Shown here: positions 8,649-15,893 of the stretch, in pieces
How the letters are laid out: the number at the start of each line of letters is the position of its first letter
Numbering within the stretch: the first letter of the stretch is position 1
Source of the DNA: an uncultured Prevotellaceae bacterium
Lineage (GTDB): Bacteria; Bacteroidota; Bacteroidia; Bacteroidales; Bacteroidaceae
NCBI GenBank assembly: GCA_902792635.1
Contig: CADBAG010000023.1
Span: forward strand, 1 to 38,215
Direction: 5' to 3'
DNA: 38,215 nucleotides
Notes under the pieces: generated by a model
Told to the model about the DNA's origin: nothing
The model's input: only the letters and a program-made list of their open reading frames with translations
The model's database searches: none
Program-made: the position numbers and the translations under genes

Positions 8649-9446
8649 ATGAAGAACAAATTAGACATAGAAGCTTATCTCGGCTCGCTGCCCGACAACA
8701 ACGATATGAAGCGCGACATCGTCTACAAGACGGAGAAGCGCATCAAAGCGTTGTGTGGCAACGAGCCGTTTCATCGTCTGCGGCGACTGAACGAAGCGGA
8801 GTGGGAGCTGCTGACTACGCTGATCAATATTCGCGAGGTGGCGCTGAACGAACTGCTGGCTCCAACTCCTTATGAAGTAGAGGTCATGGGCGAGCTGAAC
8901 GAAAGGCTACTCAAGATCACCGACGAGCTCTATGACCGCAGCTTACGGATGTGGAAAGCACTGAATGACTCGGACCTCAAGCCGCATCTCTACAACTATC
9001 TGTTGGAAGGATGCATCGATTTTGAGAGGGATGGCTTTGACACGGTACGCACGCTCGACAACGATGGCTGGTATGGCTCTGACTTCACCTACATGCTCTG
9101 GCTGCTCAGCGAATATCAGCATCAAGACTATCACTGCACGGATTACCTTCATGACATTGTAGAGAACTTCGGAGTGACGGAGGAAGAAGCCAAGAAAGAC
9201 TTATCTAACTTTCTCGATGATGGCAAGACGTGGGCAGAAGGCTGTTACATGACAAAGCCTGAGTTTGACGACATCTGCTTCTGCTATCTCATGCATGCCG
9301 TATGCACTCACTTCAACTACTCCCTCCCTGACGTCATGCACATGGACAACTTTGTCATCCGTGTGCATCTCGAATACGACAAGGCGTTTAGCAACACCCG
9401 TTTACAGAGCGGCTATTACGCCGAAGAGTGCGATGAGTATGATTAG
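8649..9446 (+). CDS. Conserved-looking hypothetical protein, 265 aa
   Basis: I do not recognise this family. The start MKNKLDIEAYLG at 8649 is preferred to the upstream in-frame codon at 8619, because the -7 box TAACTTTG (8636-8643) would fall inside a longer frame. The product is soluble and acidic, mostly predicted helical, with no signal peptide or membrane segment. The C-terminal half is rich in aromatic residues, Cys and His (for example CFCYLMHAVCTHF around residue 212-224), and it ends in an acidic EECDEYD tail. Codon use resembles its neighbours. It stands alone between the composite repeat and a 22-bp tandem array, with no operon partner to suggest a role. Confidence 0.8.
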   Translation: MKNKLDIEAYLGSLPDNNDMKRDIVYKTEKRIKALCGNEPFHRLRRLNEAEWELLTTLINIREVALNELLAPTPYEVEVMGELNERLLKITDELYDRSLRMWKALNDSDLKPHLYNYLLEGCIDFERDGFDTVRTLDNDGWYGSDFTYMLWLLSEYQHQDYHCTDYLHDIVENFGVTEEEAKKDLSNFLDDGKTWAEGCYMTKPEFDDICFCYLMHAVCTHFNYSLPDVMHMDNFVIRVHLEYDKAFSNTRLQSGYYAEECDEYD

Positions 9447-9462
9447 AAATAATATGTGTCAT

Positions 9463-9550
9463 CGTGACGTGGCCGCGAAACGATTGTGACGCGGCCATGA
9501 AACAATCATGACGCGGCCGCGTCACGATTGTAACGTGGCCGAGGGACGAT
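9463..9550. repeat. 22-bp tandem repeat, four imperfect units
   Basis: Four adjacent units of exactly 22 bp lie at 9463-9484, 9485-9506, 9507-9528 and 9529-9550. Each contains a TGAC(G)-GTGGCC or CGCGGCC core and ends in a form of ACGAT or ACAAT. The array begins 16 bp after the stop codon of the 265-aa gene. Period and core resemble the array at 38010-38119. Confidence 0.85.
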
Positions 9551-9629
9551 GCCGTAAAAGCGTAATGTCTTTAGGAATCTGGCGCATCTATTCACCATTT
9601 AGGCATGCGTAACCAATTAAGTGACAGAG

Positions 9630-9863
9630 ATGACTAAAATATTGTTGGACAACAATGAGTATTGGCTATCGCTACCGGAACCGCTGAGACTTTGCGGCAA
9701 TCTGGTGGCAGTACTCTTAGGCGTTATCATCTTTCATGTTTGCAGGCTTGTGACGGAGCAGTGGAAAGATGAGATGACAGTGAAGCGGATAGGGATGCTC
9801 TGTGGCGGATGGCTGATGGCTGTAGGATTGGTGCTCGGGGGACTGAAAAGGATTGTCGAGTAA
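9630..9863 (+). CDS. Small two-helix membrane protein, hypothetical
   Basis: This short frame encodes 77 residues from ATG 9630; a GTG at 9621 would add three. Two hydrophobic segments (about residues 21-38 and 54-71) flank a short charged loop with EQWKDEMTVKR, so it should be an inner-membrane hairpin. I see no clear ribosome-binding site, but Bacteroidetes often lack one. No family is recognised and no neighbour indicates a function. The length and membrane pattern favour a real gene, but a chance frame remains possible. Confidence 0.5.
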   Translation: MTKILLDNNEYWLSLPEPLRLCGNLVAVLLGVIIFHVCRLVTEQWKDEMTVKRIGMLCGGWLMAVGLVLGGLKRIVE

Positions 9864-9902
9864 GGCTATTCCCAGATACGGTCCGATTCTTATCGTGTGT
9901 TT

Positions 9903-9983
9903 GTAGGGCAACCACAAGGGTTGCCCCTACGGAGGATACGGAGGATACCGGTTTCACCGTAGGGGTGGCCCTTGTGGCCATCC
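9903..9983. repeat. Pair of GTAGGG-type palindromic repeats
   Basis: Two hairpins lie 28 bp apart: GTAGGGCAACC-ACAA-GGGTTGCCCCTAC (9903-9930) and GTAGGGGTGGCC-CTTGT-GGCCATCC (9959-9983). A 9-bp direct repeat (GGAGGATAC twice) lies between them. They belong to the same family as 5767-5794. The rest of the gene-free stretch 9864-10293 holds a tandem repeat and the promoter of the next gene. Confidence 0.7.
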
Positions 9984-10105
9984 AAAATCGTTATTCCATG
10001 GAGGTCAGGGTTGTGATCGTTTGCGAAAGGCCATGCAGATATCGCAATACCATACGGGTGGTGTCCGGCACAAGGCACGGCCACTGCAACCAATACCAAG
10101 TGTTG

Positions 10106-10211
10106 TCGTGAAAAGTCGATGCAGAAAAACGATGCACGCATGTCGTGGAAAGTCGTGAAAAGCCGATGCAGAAAAAAAGGACGCCGATGCAGAAAAAAGA
10201 GACGCCGATGC
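10106..10211. repeat. Imperfect tandem repeat with CGATGCAGAAAAA units
   Basis: A unit GTCGTGAAAAGYCGATGCAG occurs at 10106 and again at 10152. The sequence then continues with GCCGATGC at 10162, 10183 and 10204, exactly 21 bp apart, with A-rich linkers between. It lies just upstream of the promoter at 10236-10261. Confidence 0.65.
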
Positions 10212-10235
10212 AAGTATTCGAGGCCGTTGCCAACA

Positions 10236-10261
10236 TTTGGCACACCTTGTTGCTAACTTTG
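10236..10261 (+). promoter_or_regulatory. Candidate promoter of the zinc-ribbon/WYL operon
   Basis: TTTGGCACAC (10236-10245) and TAACTTTG (10254-10261) repeat the arrangement at 8618-8643, including the 14-bp gap. The transcript would have a leader of about 26 nt carrying an unusually strong ribosome-binding site, AGGAGG, at 10284-10289, five bases before the ATG at 10294. Confidence 0.5.
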
Positions 10262-10293
10262 CAACCGTAAACCAATTAAAATAGGAGGTTGAT

Positions 10294-10506
10294 ATGTGTG
10301 TGTATGCAACTTATCGCTACAGGTGCAAGGACTGCGGAAAGACGTGGACGGGGGCTCATGGAGATCTAATCACTGATCCCAGAGATATCTTCCCGGTGTG
10401 TCCGAAATATGGAAGCTGTCACGTTGAACAAAAGGTAATTGGAGCCGGTGATCCGTTGTCAGGAGCACTGATTGATCTTTTTAAGAAGTTGTTTGGTAAG
10501 AAATAA
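10294..10506 (+). CDS. Small zinc-ribbon-like protein, 70 aa
   Basis: A 70-residue soluble protein with a metal-ribbon pattern: Cys11-x-x-Cys14 in an RYRCKDCGKTW context, then Cys36 and Cys42 (with His43). This could bind one zinc ion. The C-terminus is basic and amphipathic (LIDLFKKLFGKK). The strong AGGAGG before the start supports translation. The stop codon overlaps the start of the WYL regulator (TAATG at 10504-10508), so the two are translationally coupled and probably act together. No precise family is recognised. A nucleic-acid-binding or partner role for the regulator is inferred. Confidence 0.8.
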   Translation: MCVYATYRYRCKDCGKTWTGAHGDLITDPRDIFPVCPKYGSCHVEQKVIGAGDPLSGALIDLFKKLFGKK

Positions 10507-11438
10507 TGAATACACGGACAAAGTTTTACTGTTGGCTCATTGGCAAGCTCGAGCATCGGAAGATGACGCTGCAAGAGATCATTGATGAATGGTCGGAGGC
10601 AGCGAGCAATCTCGATGATAAGGAGCTCAGCACCCGTACCTTCCACCGCTATCGGGAGGAGATCGCGTCGATGTTCGGGATAGAGATCGAGTGTGACAAG
10701 GCCAACGGCTATCGATATTATATCCATCGGGACCGCTACACCGATACGGAGATCACCGACTGGATGCTGTCAGCGCTGCGCATCGCCTCTCTCGGCGACA
10801 CGCTCAAATATCACAGTAAGGTTGTGTTAGAGGAGGCTCCACAAAACACGGAGTATCTCGATGATATCCTCGGAGCCATTGACAAACACTACTCACTGCG
10901 ATTCTGCTATCGCAATCCCTACGCGGAGGAATATGACATGGAGATTGTGCCGATGTTCGTCCGATTGTTTCATCAGCGCTGGTATGTCATCGGGGCGCGG
11001 GTCAAGGACGAGGCTCCGCGTGTGCTGCCTTTCGACCGCATCAGTAACATGGAGGTGGTATGCAAGAAGCATACGCTCTCAACGGAGACGCGAAAGAAGA
11101 TGAGTCCCGACAACTTTTATGAGGGTTGCTTTGGCATTATCCGACAGGATAACCTGCCGGTGCTCGACGTTCGTATCCGTGTTTTCTTCCCGGAGAACAA
11201 CTATATCGACGAGGTGCCTTTGCATGAGAGTCAGCGAAAGATATGTGAGGCTGAGGACCATTCGTATACCGACTACAGTCTGCGGGTGGCCGCTACCCGC
11301 GACTTTGAGCAAGAGTTGCTATGGCATGGCCGGAAGATCATCGTCCTGAGTCCTGAGAGTCTCAAGCAAGAAATGATAGGTATCTTGAAGGATATGACTG
11401 AGAGCTACGAGACGAAGCGAAATACCGATGAAGAGTAG
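10506..11438 (+). CDS. WYL-domain transcriptional regulator
   Basis: This 310-residue protein has the layout of WYL regulators: an N-terminal winged-helix DNA-binding region (about 1-75), a linker, a WYL domain (about 125-200) with HQRWYVIG and LPFDRISNMEV, and a C-terminal WCX-type extension (about 215-300). WYL domains sense ligands, often nucleotides or nucleic acid, and control stress, DNA-damage or defence genes. No defence gene cluster lies nearby. The only apparent partner is the zinc-ribbon gene it overlaps. It ends 102 bp before pyrH, which has its own promoter. Target genes are unknown. Confidence 0.9.
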   Translation: MNTRTKFYCWLIGKLEHRKMTLQEIIDEWSEAASNLDDKELSTRTFHRYREEIASMFGIEIECDKANGYRYYIHRDRYTDTEITDWMLSALRIASLGDTLKYHSKVVLEEAPQNTEYLDDILGAIDKHYSLRFCYRNPYAEEYDMEIVPMFVRLFHQRWYVIGARVKDEAPRVLPFDRISNMEVVCKKHTLSTETRKKMSPDNFYEGCFGIIRQDNLPVLDVRIRVFFPENNYIDEVPLHESQRKICEAEDHSYTDYSLRVAATRDFEQELLWHGRKIIVLSPESLKQEMIGILKDMTESYETKRNTDEE

Positions 11439-11455
11439 AAAAAAGCGGGAAAGCA

Positions 11456-11487
11456 TTTGCGGCATCGCATAAAAAGTTTTATCTTTG
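11456..11487 (+). promoter_or_regulatory. pyrH promoter
   Basis: TTTG at 11456-11459 and TATCTTTG at 11480-11487 are separated by exactly 20 bp, which matches the primary-sigma promoter of Bacteroidetes. The predicted leader is about 47 nt. Confidence 0.8.
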
Positions 11488-11540
11488 TGGACGTATAGTA
11501 TAACGAAACATATAAACGAACATAATAACAAAACAAGCAA

Positions 11541-12251
11541 ATGGCACGTTTTAAAAGAATTCTGCTCAAGCTCTCCGGCGAGAGCCTGATGGGCAAACAA
11601 GGTTTCGGTATTGATCCACAAAGGTTGGCTGACTATGCCGCACAGATCAAGGAGATCCACGACATGGGAGTACAGATCGGCATTGTCATCGGTGGCGGTA
11701 ACATCTTCCGCGGACTCAGTGGCTCGCAGAAAGGCTTCGACCGCGTGAAAGGTGATCAGATGGGCATGTGCGCTACGGTCATCAACTCATTGGCACTTAG
11801 TTCGGCACTCGGTGCTATCGGCGTGAAGAACAAGGTGATGACAGCTATCCGCATGGAGCCTATCGGCGAGTTCTACAACAAGTGGAAGGCTATTGAGGCT
11901 CTGGAAGCTGGTTATATCTGCATCTTCTCGGCAGGCACCGGCAACCCTTATTTCACGACGGACACGGGCTCATCGCTCCGCGGCATTGAGATTGAAGCTG
12001 ACGTGATGTTGAAAGGCACACGTGTGGATGGTGTCTACACTGCTGACCCTGAGAAAGATCCTACCGCAAAGAAATTTAAGGAGATCTCCTATCATGAGGT
12101 ACTCGAGCGCGGACTGAAGGTCATGGACCTCACGGCTATCTGCATGTGTCAGGACAACCACCTGCCTATCTATGTGTTCAACATGGATGTCGTCGGTAAC
12201 CTCAAGAAGGTGATCGACGGAGAGGAGATAGGAACCTTGGTTAAGCCTTAA
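11541..12251 (+). CDS. pyrH: UMP kinase
   Basis: UMP kinase phosphorylates UMP to UDP with ATP in pyrimidine nucleotide synthesis, as a cytoplasmic hexamer of the amino-acid-kinase fold. The 236-residue length is typical. The N-terminal LLKLSGESLMG, the GGGNIFRG phosphate-binding loop, the TDTGSSLRGIEIEADVML segment and VDGVYTADP are diagnostic. The start ATGGCACGTTTT matches family members. It has its own TTTG-N20-TATCTTTG promoter and is transcribed towards hisC, ending at a long hairpin of heptad repeats. In some other bacteria pyrH lies with tsf and frr, but neither is adjacent here. Confidence 0.98.
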   Translation: MARFKRILLKLSGESLMGKQGFGIDPQRLADYAAQIKEIHDMGVQIGIVIGGGNIFRGLSGSQKGFDRVKGDQMGMCATVINSLALSSALGAIGVKNKVMTAIRMEPIGEFYNKWKAIEALEAGYICIFSAGTGNPYFTTDTGSSLRGIEIEADVMLKGTRVDGVYTADPEKDPTAKKFKEISYHEVLERGLKVMDLTAICMCQDNHLPIYVFNMDVVGNLKKVIDGEEIGTLVKP

Positions 12252-12253
12252 TT

Positions 12254-12334
12254 GAGTTAGGAGTTAGGAGATAGGAGTTAGGAGTTGTCCTTACCCCCTT
12301 GCAACTCCTAACTCCTATCTCCTAACTCCTAACT
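12254..12334. terminator. Long heptad-repeat hairpin between pyrH and hisC
   Basis: The left arm (12254-12287) is built of 7-bp units GAGTTAG, GAGTTAG, GAGATAG, GAGTTAG. The right arm (12302-12334) is its exact complement, giving a 33-bp perfect stem with a 14-nt loop rich in C. It begins 2 bp after the pyrH stop and covers the last residues of hisC, so it may end transcription from both sides. There is no classical T tract. Confidence 0.75.
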
Positions 12335-13360
12335 TCTAAGTGCGCTTAGCAGCTCTGCATTCTCTGACTTCGTGCCGATGGTGACACGAAGGCAGTCTTT
12401 GCAGAGGGTGACGCGGGTGCGGTTACGGACTATGATACCTTTCTCGACAAGATAATCGTAGATGCCCTGGGCATCCGTCATCTTGGCGAGGAAGAAGTTG
12501 GCATCCGTGGGGTAGACTTCAAGGCATGAAGGCAACTCACGGAATGCCTGAATCATGTGCTTGCGCTCAGAGAGAATGAGGCTCACCCATTTCTCGACAG
12601 CCTCCGTGTTGTTCAGTTCTTCCAAAGCCTGCCGCTGCGTGAGGAGATTGACATTATACGGATATTTCACCTTGTTAAATAGTCCGATGATTTCCTTGCT
12701 TGCGAAAGCCATGCCGAGGCGGATGGCAGCGCAACCCCATGCTTTACTCATCGTGTTGAGCACAATGATGTTCGGGAACTCCGCGAGTCGTTTGCGGAAG
12801 ACGGGAACTGTGGAGAAATCACTGTAAGCCTCGTCAACAACCACGATGCCGTCAAAGCCTTTCAATACTTTCTCTACTTCCTCAACCTTCAGATTGTTGC
12901 CCGTGGGGTTATTTGGCGAGCAGAGCCAGATAGCCTTCGTATTGTCATCGCATGCTGCAAGGAGCTTGTCGGCATTCATCTGATAATGCTCGTCGAGCAG
13001 TACCGGGCGATATTCCACATTATTGATGTCAGCACATACCTTGTACATGCCGTAGGTCGGCTCAATGGCCACGACGTTGTCGACCTGTGGGCGGCAGAAG
13101 ACACGGTATACGAGGTCGATGGCTTCGTCGGAGCCATTGCCTAAGAAGATGCACTCTGCAGGCACACGCTTGATCGTTGAAAGGCGTGCCTTGACCTCCG
13201 TCTGCAAGGGGTCGGGGTAACGGTTGAAAGGTGCATTGTACGGGTTCTCGTTGGCATCGAGGAAGACGTGCGCCTCATGTCCGCTGTATTCATTACGGGC
13301 GGAACTATAAGGTGCTAACTGCCATATATTGGGTCGAACTAAATCTTTGAGCTCTTTCAT
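12329..13360 (-). CDS. hisC: Histidinol-phosphate aminotransferase
   Basis: HisC transfers an amino group from glutamate to imidazole-acetol phosphate in histidine synthesis. It is a PLP fold-type I enzyme of 343 residues, normal length. Visible motifs are [17 protein letters not shown] near the N-terminus, SPNNPTGN (about 148-155), VVDEAYSDF (about 174-182) and the PLP lysine Lys206 in [15 protein letters not shown]. It is last in the hisG-hisD-hisC unit. Its final codons run into the heptad-repeat hairpin, so the C-terminus ALRS is partly repeat-encoded. No hisB follows; the next gene is the convergent pyrH. Heptad-like GGGTGTT units also lie just upstream of its start (13361-13388). Confidence 0.96.
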   Translation of the reverse strand: MKELKDLVRPNIWQLAPYSSARNEYSGHEAHVFLDANENPYNAPFNRYPDPLQTEVKARLSTIKRVPAECIFLGNGSDEAIDLVYRVFCRPQVDNVVAIEPTYGMYKVCADINNVEYRPVLLDEHYQMNADKLLAACDDNTKAIWLCSPNNPTGNNLKVEEVEKVLKGFDGIVVVDEAYSDFSTVPVFRKRLAEFPNIIVLNTMSKAWGCAAIRLGMAFASKEIIGLFNKVKYPYNVNLLTQRQALEELNNTEAVEKWVSLILSERKHMIQAFRELPSCLEVYPTDANFFLAKMTDAQGIYDYLVEKGIIVRNRTRVTLCKDCLRVTIGTKSENAELLSALRS

Positions 13361-13388
13361 GGGTGTTGGGTGTTAGGTGATGGGTGGT
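13361..13388. repeat. Heptad repeat upstream of hisC
   Basis: GGGTGTT, GGGTGTT, AGGTGAT, GGGTGGT form four consecutive 7-bp units in the 37-bp hisD-hisC spacer, immediately before the hisC start codon (on the plus strand). They resemble the heptads beyond the other end of hisC. Confidence 0.6.
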
Positions 13389-13397
13389 AATGGTGTG

Positions 13398-14681
13398 TTA
13401 TTTGAGGTTATCGATCCTCAACCGCATGGCGTTGGCATGGGCCTCAAGCTGTTCGTTCTCAGCCATGCACACCACGGTGTTGCCGATGCTGCGGATACCG
13501 TCTTCCGTGAGATGCTGGAAGGTCACCTTACGGTTGTAGGAATCGAGGTTCACACCATTGTAAGCCAAGGCATACTGATGCGTGGGGAGCGTATGGTTCG
13601 TGCCACTTGCATAGTCGCCGGCACTCTCACAAGCCCACTGACCCAAGAACACACTGCCGGCATTGATCACCTTGTCGGCCAATTGTTCATAGTCGGATGT
13701 CGAGAGGATAAGATGCTCGGGCGCATAGCAGTTGGTCAGTTCCATCGCCTCGTCCTTGTCGTGCACCAGCACAAGCTTCGAGTTCTCCAATGTCTTGGCA
13801 GCAATCTCACGGCGTGGCAGCGGCTGCAACTGTTTCTCGACTTCTGCTTTTACCTCGCCCAACATCTTCTCCGAAGTAGTGATGAGGATGACCTGTGAGT
13901 CGATGCCATGCTCAGCCTGTGAGAGCAGATCAGCAGCCACGAAGACGGGGTTGCTCGTCTCATCGGCCACGACACAGACCTCACTTGGACCGGCGGGCAT
14001 GTCGATGGCGACATCGTGCAGGCTCACCTGCTGCTTGGCTGCCATGACGAACTGGTTGCCGGGACCGAAGATCTTATAAACCTTTGGCACCGACTCCGTG
14101 CCATAAGCCATGGCACCGATAGCCTGGACACCACCGGCCTTGAAGATCTTGCTCACGCCGGCAATCTTAGCAGCGGCAAGGATGGCGGGGTTGACCTTCC
14201 CCTCTCTGTTCGGGGGCGTACAAAGAACAATCTCCTGACATCCGGCAATTTTCGCGGGGGTAGCGAGCATCAGAACGGTAGAGAAGAGGGGAGCGGTGCC
14301 ACCGGGGATATAGAGCCCTACCTTCTCGATAGGAATGCTCTTCTGCCAGCACGTCACACCTTTACAGGTCTCGATCTTCTTACCCTCAAACTTCTGAGCC
14401 TCATGGAAGACAGCGATGTTATGATGGGCCTGCTCGAGCGATGCCTTGAGCTCGGGAGAGATCAGATGCATAGCCTCTTCAAGCTCCTCGGGAGTGACAG
14501 CGAGCGAGCTCAGCTGTACATGGTCGAACTTCTCCTCATAACGCTTCACGGCCTCGTCGCCGTTGTCCTTGATGTCTTTCAATACGGTAGACACCGTCTC
14601 GTTGAGCTTAGAGAGGTCCATGTGCGGACGCTCAACGATGGCCTTCCATTCAGATTTTGCAGGATATTTGATGATGTTCAT
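13398..14681 (-). CDS. hisD: Histidinol dehydrogenase
   Basis: HisD oxidises histidinol to histidine in two NAD-dependent steps with a zinc site. I start it at 14681 (MNIIKYPAKSEW), giving 427 residues, which matches the family; the longer frame from 14720 adds 13 residues without homology. Typical segments are AMAYGTESVPKVYKIFGPGNQFV, DMPAGPSEVCVVAD, LLSQAEHG and the active-site region NCYAPEHLIL. The gene sits between hisG (spacing 43 bp) and hisC (37 bp), all on the minus strand, as part of the histidine operon. Confidence 0.97.
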   Translation of the reverse strand: MNIIKYPAKSEWKAIVERPHMDLSKLNETVSTVLKDIKDNGDEAVKRYEEKFDHVQLSSLAVTPEELEEAMHLISPELKASLEQAHHNIAVFHEAQKFEGKKIETCKGVTCWQKSIPIEKVGLYIPGGTAPLFSTVLMLATPAKIAGCQEIVLCTPPNREGKVNPAILAAAKIAGVSKIFKAGGVQAIGAMAYGTESVPKVYKIFGPGNQFVMAAKQQVSLHDVAIDMPAGPSEVCVVADETSNPVFVAADLLSQAEHGIDSQVILITTSEKMLGEVKAEVEKQLQPLPRREIAAKTLENSKLVLVHDKDEAMELTNCYAPEHLILSTSDYEQLADKVINAGSVFLGQWACESAGDYASGTNHTLPTHQYALAYNGVNLDSYNRKVTFQHLTEDGIRSIGNTVVCMAENEQLEAHANAMRLRIDNLK

Positions 14682-14724
14682 TATACGACAATTCATTATG
14701 GTCGGCATGGGCCGACCCATCTAT

Positions 14725-15576
14725 TTATAAAATCATTTTCTCGATCGGAGTGACAAGGATGCCCTGTGCACCGAGATCCTTCAGTTTATTGATGATCTCC
14801 CAGAAACGCTTCTCGTCGAGCACGGTGTGGATAGCGCACCACTTAGGGTCAGACAATGGGATGATCGTCGGACTCTTGATACCGGGTAGCACGGCCGTGA
14901 TGTCGGCAACCTTATCCTTCGGTGCATTCATCATGACATATTTCTTGTCCTGAGCCGAGCGCACAGCCTGGAAACGGAAAAGCATCTCGTTGAGGATATT
15001 GTGCTTCTCCTCATCCATCTTCCAGTTGCCGATGAGCAAGGCCTCACTCTTCATGACGACCTCCACCTCTTTCAGATTGTTGTGGATCAGTGTCGAGCCA
15101 CTGCTCACGATATCGAAGATAGCGTCGGCAAGGCCGATGCCCGGGCTGATCTCAACGGAACCCGTGATGACATGGATGTCAGCGTGGATATTGTTTTTGT
15201 TGAGGAAGCGGCGGAGGATACCCGGATAGCTCGTGGCGATCTTCTTGTCGTTGAACCACTCCAGTCCCGGATAGTTGATATCCTTGGGGATGGCGAGGGA
15301 GAGGCGGCACTTCGAGAATCCGAGGCGGTCGATGATCTGTGCATCTTCCTGACGCTCCTCAAACTCGTTCTCGCCGACGATACCGATGTCGGCCACACCG
15401 CTTGCAACGCTCTGTGGGATGTCGTCATCACGCAGGAAGAGGACCTCCAGGGGGAAGTTGGTGCTCTCTACGAGCAGCGTGCGCTTACTGGGATTGACCT
15501 TGATGTCTGCCTCGGCGAGGAGACTCATGCTGTCGTCATAAAGACGGCCTTTGGACTGAATGGCAATTCTTAACAT
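14725..15576 (-). CDS. hisG: ATP phosphoribosyltransferase, long form
   Basis: HisG joins ATP and PRPP in the first and feedback-controlled step of histidine synthesis. The start at 15576 (MLRIAIQSKGRL) gives 283 residues, the hexameric long form with a C-terminal ACT-like regulatory domain (about 210-283), so no HisZ subunit is needed. The PRPP-binding region is ISPGIGLADAIFDIVSSGSTL, and GVADIGIVGENE is also typical. In-frame sequence up to 15624 is not expected to be translated. It is the first gene of hisG-hisD-hisC. Its leader contains a composite palindromic repeat. Confidence 0.97.
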   Translation of the reverse strand: MLRIAIQSKGRLYDDSMSLLAEADIKVNPSKRTLLVESTNFPLEVLFLRDDDIPQSVASGVADIGIVGENEFEERQEDAQIIDRLGFSKCRLSLAIPKDINYPGLEWFNDKKIATSYPGILRRFLNKNNIHADIHVITGSVEISPGIGLADAIFDIVSSGSTLIHNNLKEVEVVMKSEALLIGNWKMDEEKHNILNEMLFRFQAVRSAQDKKYVMMNAPKDKVADITAVLPGIKSPTIIPLSDPKWCAIHTVLDEKRFWEIINKLKDLGAQGILVTPIEKMIL

Positions 15577-15630
15577 ATTATCTGATCTTGCTTCGTTTAT
15601 CTTACTTAATATTATACACGACATTTTTAA

Positions 15631-15787
15631 GGTTCGCCCTCTTCGAGGCCGACGGGTCAGGTGTTTGCCTCCAACCTACCCCCCAGGTTGCGTCGCTGCG
15701 CTCCTTACCTGGGGCTAACCGTGTTCAACCTCTTCGAGGTTGTGCGCTCCTTACCTGGGGTTAACCATGTTTGCCCCCTTCGGGGAC
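15631..15787. repeat. Composite palindromic intergenic repeat, copy 2 (half element)
   Basis: This 157-bp block in the his leader carries only the right-hand half of the element. GGTTCGCCCTC-TTC-GAGGCC comes first, then the CCCAGGTTGCGTCGCTGCG/ACCTGGGGCT stem-loop, AACCTC-TTC-GAGGTT, a second partial CTCCTTACCTGGGGTTAAC, and a terminal GTCCCC-type hairpin with a TTC loop (15773-15787). The gene-free stretch 15577-15893 also contains the two divergent promoters. Confidence 0.8.
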
Positions 15788-15831
15788 ATTAAGGTCGTAC
15801 ATTTTCGGGTGCTTTTCCTTAATAATCATTG

Positions 15832-15863
15832 CAAAAGTACCTATTTTCTCGGTAATCTCCAAT
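15832..15863 (-). promoter_or_regulatory. Candidate his operon promoter
   Basis: On the minus strand, ATTG (15863-15860, one mismatch to TTTG) and TACTTTTG (15839-15832) are 20 bp apart. The leader to hisG would be about 250 nt and would include the whole composite repeat. A closer promoter is not excluded. Confidence 0.45.
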
Positions 15864-15871
15864 AAAGTTAG

Positions 15872-15879
15872 TAATTTTG
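15872..15879 (+). promoter_or_regulatory. Candidate -7 box of the MltF-like gene
   Basis: TAATTTTG fits TAnnTTTG and lies 14 bp before the start codon at 15894, giving a very short leader. No good -33 box is visible. It faces away from the his promoter candidate. Confidence 0.4.
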
Positions 15880-15893
15880 TAACTAAATTATTT

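Noticed and set aside
8225-8668. Minus-strand short frames near 8225-8431 and 8447-8668
   Set aside because: They lie in composite repeat copy 1 and overlap the GH115 end or the promoter of the next gene; no start signal or homology.
10236-10253. Sigma-54 promoter (TTTGGCACACCTTGTTGC)
   Set aside because: The distance between the GG and GC elements is 11 rather than 10, the sister site at 8618 lacks the GC element, and a good TAACTTTG box follows.
15631-15787. His leader attenuator or T-box
   Set aside because: The structured leader is explained by an interspersed repeat found elsewhere; no His-codon leader peptide or T-box motif is visible.
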